Of a stretch of DNA of 64,000 nt, positions 63,748-64,000 are shown one piece after another. The number at the start of each line of letters is the position of its first letter. Position 1 is the first letter of the stretch. The DNA is taken from positions 118,748 through 182,747 of the forward strand of contig SSNU01000012.1 in NCBI GenBank assembly GCA_012064415.1, given 5' to 3'. A program made the position numbers and the translations under genes. The notes beneath the pieces were generated by a model that saw only the letters and a list, made by a program, of their open reading frames with translations, was not told the DNA's origin and made no database searches. The stretch comes from Gyrodactylus bullatarudis (Eukaryota; Platyhelminthes; Monogenea; Gyrodactylidea; Gyrodactylidae).

Positions 63748-64000
63748 AAAATTTAATATTATAATTGCTTAAAGATTTCAAAGGATCAAAACTTGCATAG
63801 AAGGACAAATGAATTGAAGCATGATCCATAAGAATTTTTTTTATTTTTTGTTAGACAATATTTATTTAAAACTAATTATATACAAAATAAATAAAAATAG
63901 ATAGGTTCTGTACAAGGATATACAAAATAAATTCAATGTTATCTGGATAAGTTGGCAATAAATAAATTCAATTTCCGAAAAAAGGTTTCATAAAAGAAAT
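63748..64000. other. Window end, nothing recognised
   Basis: AT-rich sequence upstream of the Tc1 remnant on its coding strand. I could not extend the transposase through it. Confidence 0.35.

Noticed and set aside
1..64000. CRISPR arrays, operons, phage or bacterial islands
   Set aside because: The window is clearly eukaryotic with spliced genes; no direct-repeat/spacer array is present.

Overview
The window is AT-rich animal nuclear DNA. Genes are split by GT-AG introns of mixed size: many of 54-120 bp, others of several kb. Wnt, eEF2 kinase and SNRK genes are all metazoan. The intron pattern, the microsatellites and the DNA-transposon debris fit an arthropod with an expanded AT-rich genome. 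A copepod-like crustacean is my guess, but this is an inference, not something the sequence proves.

Layout. (1) 1.6-23.0 kb, + strand: the 3' fourteen exons of a gene for a large single-pass membrane protein. It has an ectodomain of at least 600 residues, one transmembrane helix and a long Asn/Ser/Met-rich cytoplasmic tail. I could not assign it to a family. Introns of 9.1, 2.8 and 4.4 kb account for most of this region. (2) 23-38.5 kb: a gene-poor block crowded with non-autonomous DNA transposons, many of them nested. It holds a piggyBac-type element with TTAA ends, a TA-flanked fold-back/MITE family in several copies, a separate long-TIR element, tRNA-derived SINE pieces and a decayed reading frame. 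It also holds one intact small gene for a probable GPI-anchored, mucin-like surface protein. (3) 39.2-51 kb: two kinase genes arranged head to head, SNRK on the - strand and eEF2K on the + strand. Their start codons are less than 200 bp apart, so they probably share a promoter. (4) 51-59 kb: mostly non-coding. It contains a short MULE element that is clean at its ends: 9-bp target duplication, TIRs of about 110 bp, and the C-terminal SWIM zinc-finger part of a transposase. (5) 59.2-62.1 kb, + strand: a divergent Wnt11 gene with signal peptide and acylation motif, but without the C-terminal cysteine-rich part inside the window. (6) 63.5-63.7 kb, - strand: the C-terminal remnant of a Tc1/mariner transposase.

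How the genes relate: SNRK (AMPK-related, activated through its T-loop) and eEF2K (calcium/calmodulin-dependent alpha-kinase that slows translation elongation) both act in energy and stress control, so a shared promoter would be biologically sensible. The other genes show no evident functional link. The most unusual items are a candidate 28-nt intron in eEF2K, the nested piggyBac/fold-back structure, the complete small MULE, and the unassigned membrane protein.
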